Positions 5,985 through 6,048 of a stretch of DNA of 6,048 nt are shown one piece after another; the first letter of the stretch is position 1; each line of letters begins with the position of its first letter. The stretch covers positions 1-6,048 of the forward strand of contig JAUWRQ010000082.1 of the NCBI GenBank assembly GCA_030610515.1. Reading direction: 5' to 3'. Source of the stretch: Candidatus Eiseniibacteriota bacterium (lineage in GTDB: Bacteria; Joyebacterota; Joyebacteria; Joyebacterales; Joyebacteraceae). The position numbers were made by a program, and so were the translations under genes. The notes under the pieces were generated by a model. It was not told where the DNA came from. It did no database searches and was given only the letters and a program-made list of their open reading frames with translations.

Positions 5985-6014
5985 TGCATAGACTATGCCA
6001 AGGTAGGCTTGCAA
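5985..6014 (-). promoter_or_regulatory. Weak candidate promoter with overlapping palindrome, lipoprotein gene
   Basis: On the minus strand TTGCAA (6014-6009) is followed by 18 bases and TATGCA (5990-5985), each four of six to the sigma-70 consensus. A perfect palindrome, GCATAG-A-CTATGC (5986-5998), overlaps the -10 box and the adjoining spacer, which is where a repressor site would lie. If used, the leader would be roughly 140 bases. Both the promoter and the operator are tentative. Confidence 0.3.
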
Positions 6015-6048
6015 TGGGCGCCCGTCACCGTCGCAGCGCCCAGGCACG

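Larger units (their letters stand above)
5836..6048. other. Upstream region of the lipoprotein gene, no gene recognised
   Basis: Apart from the ribosome binding site and the weak promoter with its palindrome, I see nothing I can name in these 213 bases. No frame running off the right edge shows a recognisable protein motif. Confidence 0.5.

Overview
The window looks like a fragment of a GC-rich, Gram-negative bacterial chromosome. The main gene resembles the secreted, multi-domain proteases of the FCB superphylum and related uncultured lineages (for example Eisenbacteria- or Krumholzibacteria-like genomes). That placement is an inference from protein style: a gingipain-like C25 peptidase joined to Ig-like domains and an FG-GAP/VCBS-like propeller. 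No ribosomal marker is present to test it.

Layout. Bases 1-4415 (minus strand) are one uninterrupted reading frame. It encodes a signal peptide, a pro-region, a C25 cysteine peptidase with His and Cys catalytic residues in place, Ig-like domains, a fibronectin type III domain and eight Asp-loop propeller blades. Its 3' end lies beyond base 1. Long plus-strand ORFs over the same bases are antisense shadows. Bases 4416-4861 are non-coding: a structured leader of about 195 nt, a near-consensus sigma-70 promoter and a degenerate tandem repeat of about 34 bp.

Next come two divergent tRNA genes, tRNA-Ala(GGC) on the minus strand (4862-4938) and tRNA-Leu(CAA) on the plus strand (5183-5270). Each has its own visible promoter in the 244-bp gap between them. 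Downstream of tRNA-Leu is a strong hairpin that may end transcription from both sides, because the next gene converges on it. That gene (5374-5835, minus) encodes a small lipoprotein with a carboxypeptidase-regulatory-like beta-sandwich. The last 213 bases hold its upstream region, with a 13-bp palindrome over a weak promoter.

The genes do not form one operon. The protease, both tRNAs and the lipoprotein appear to be separate transcription units. The two proteins share only an extracytoplasmic destination. I see no CRISPR array, insertion sequence, toxin-antitoxin pair or recognisable defence system. The most distinctive content is the protease architecture and the repeat and hairpin family around tRNA-Ala.
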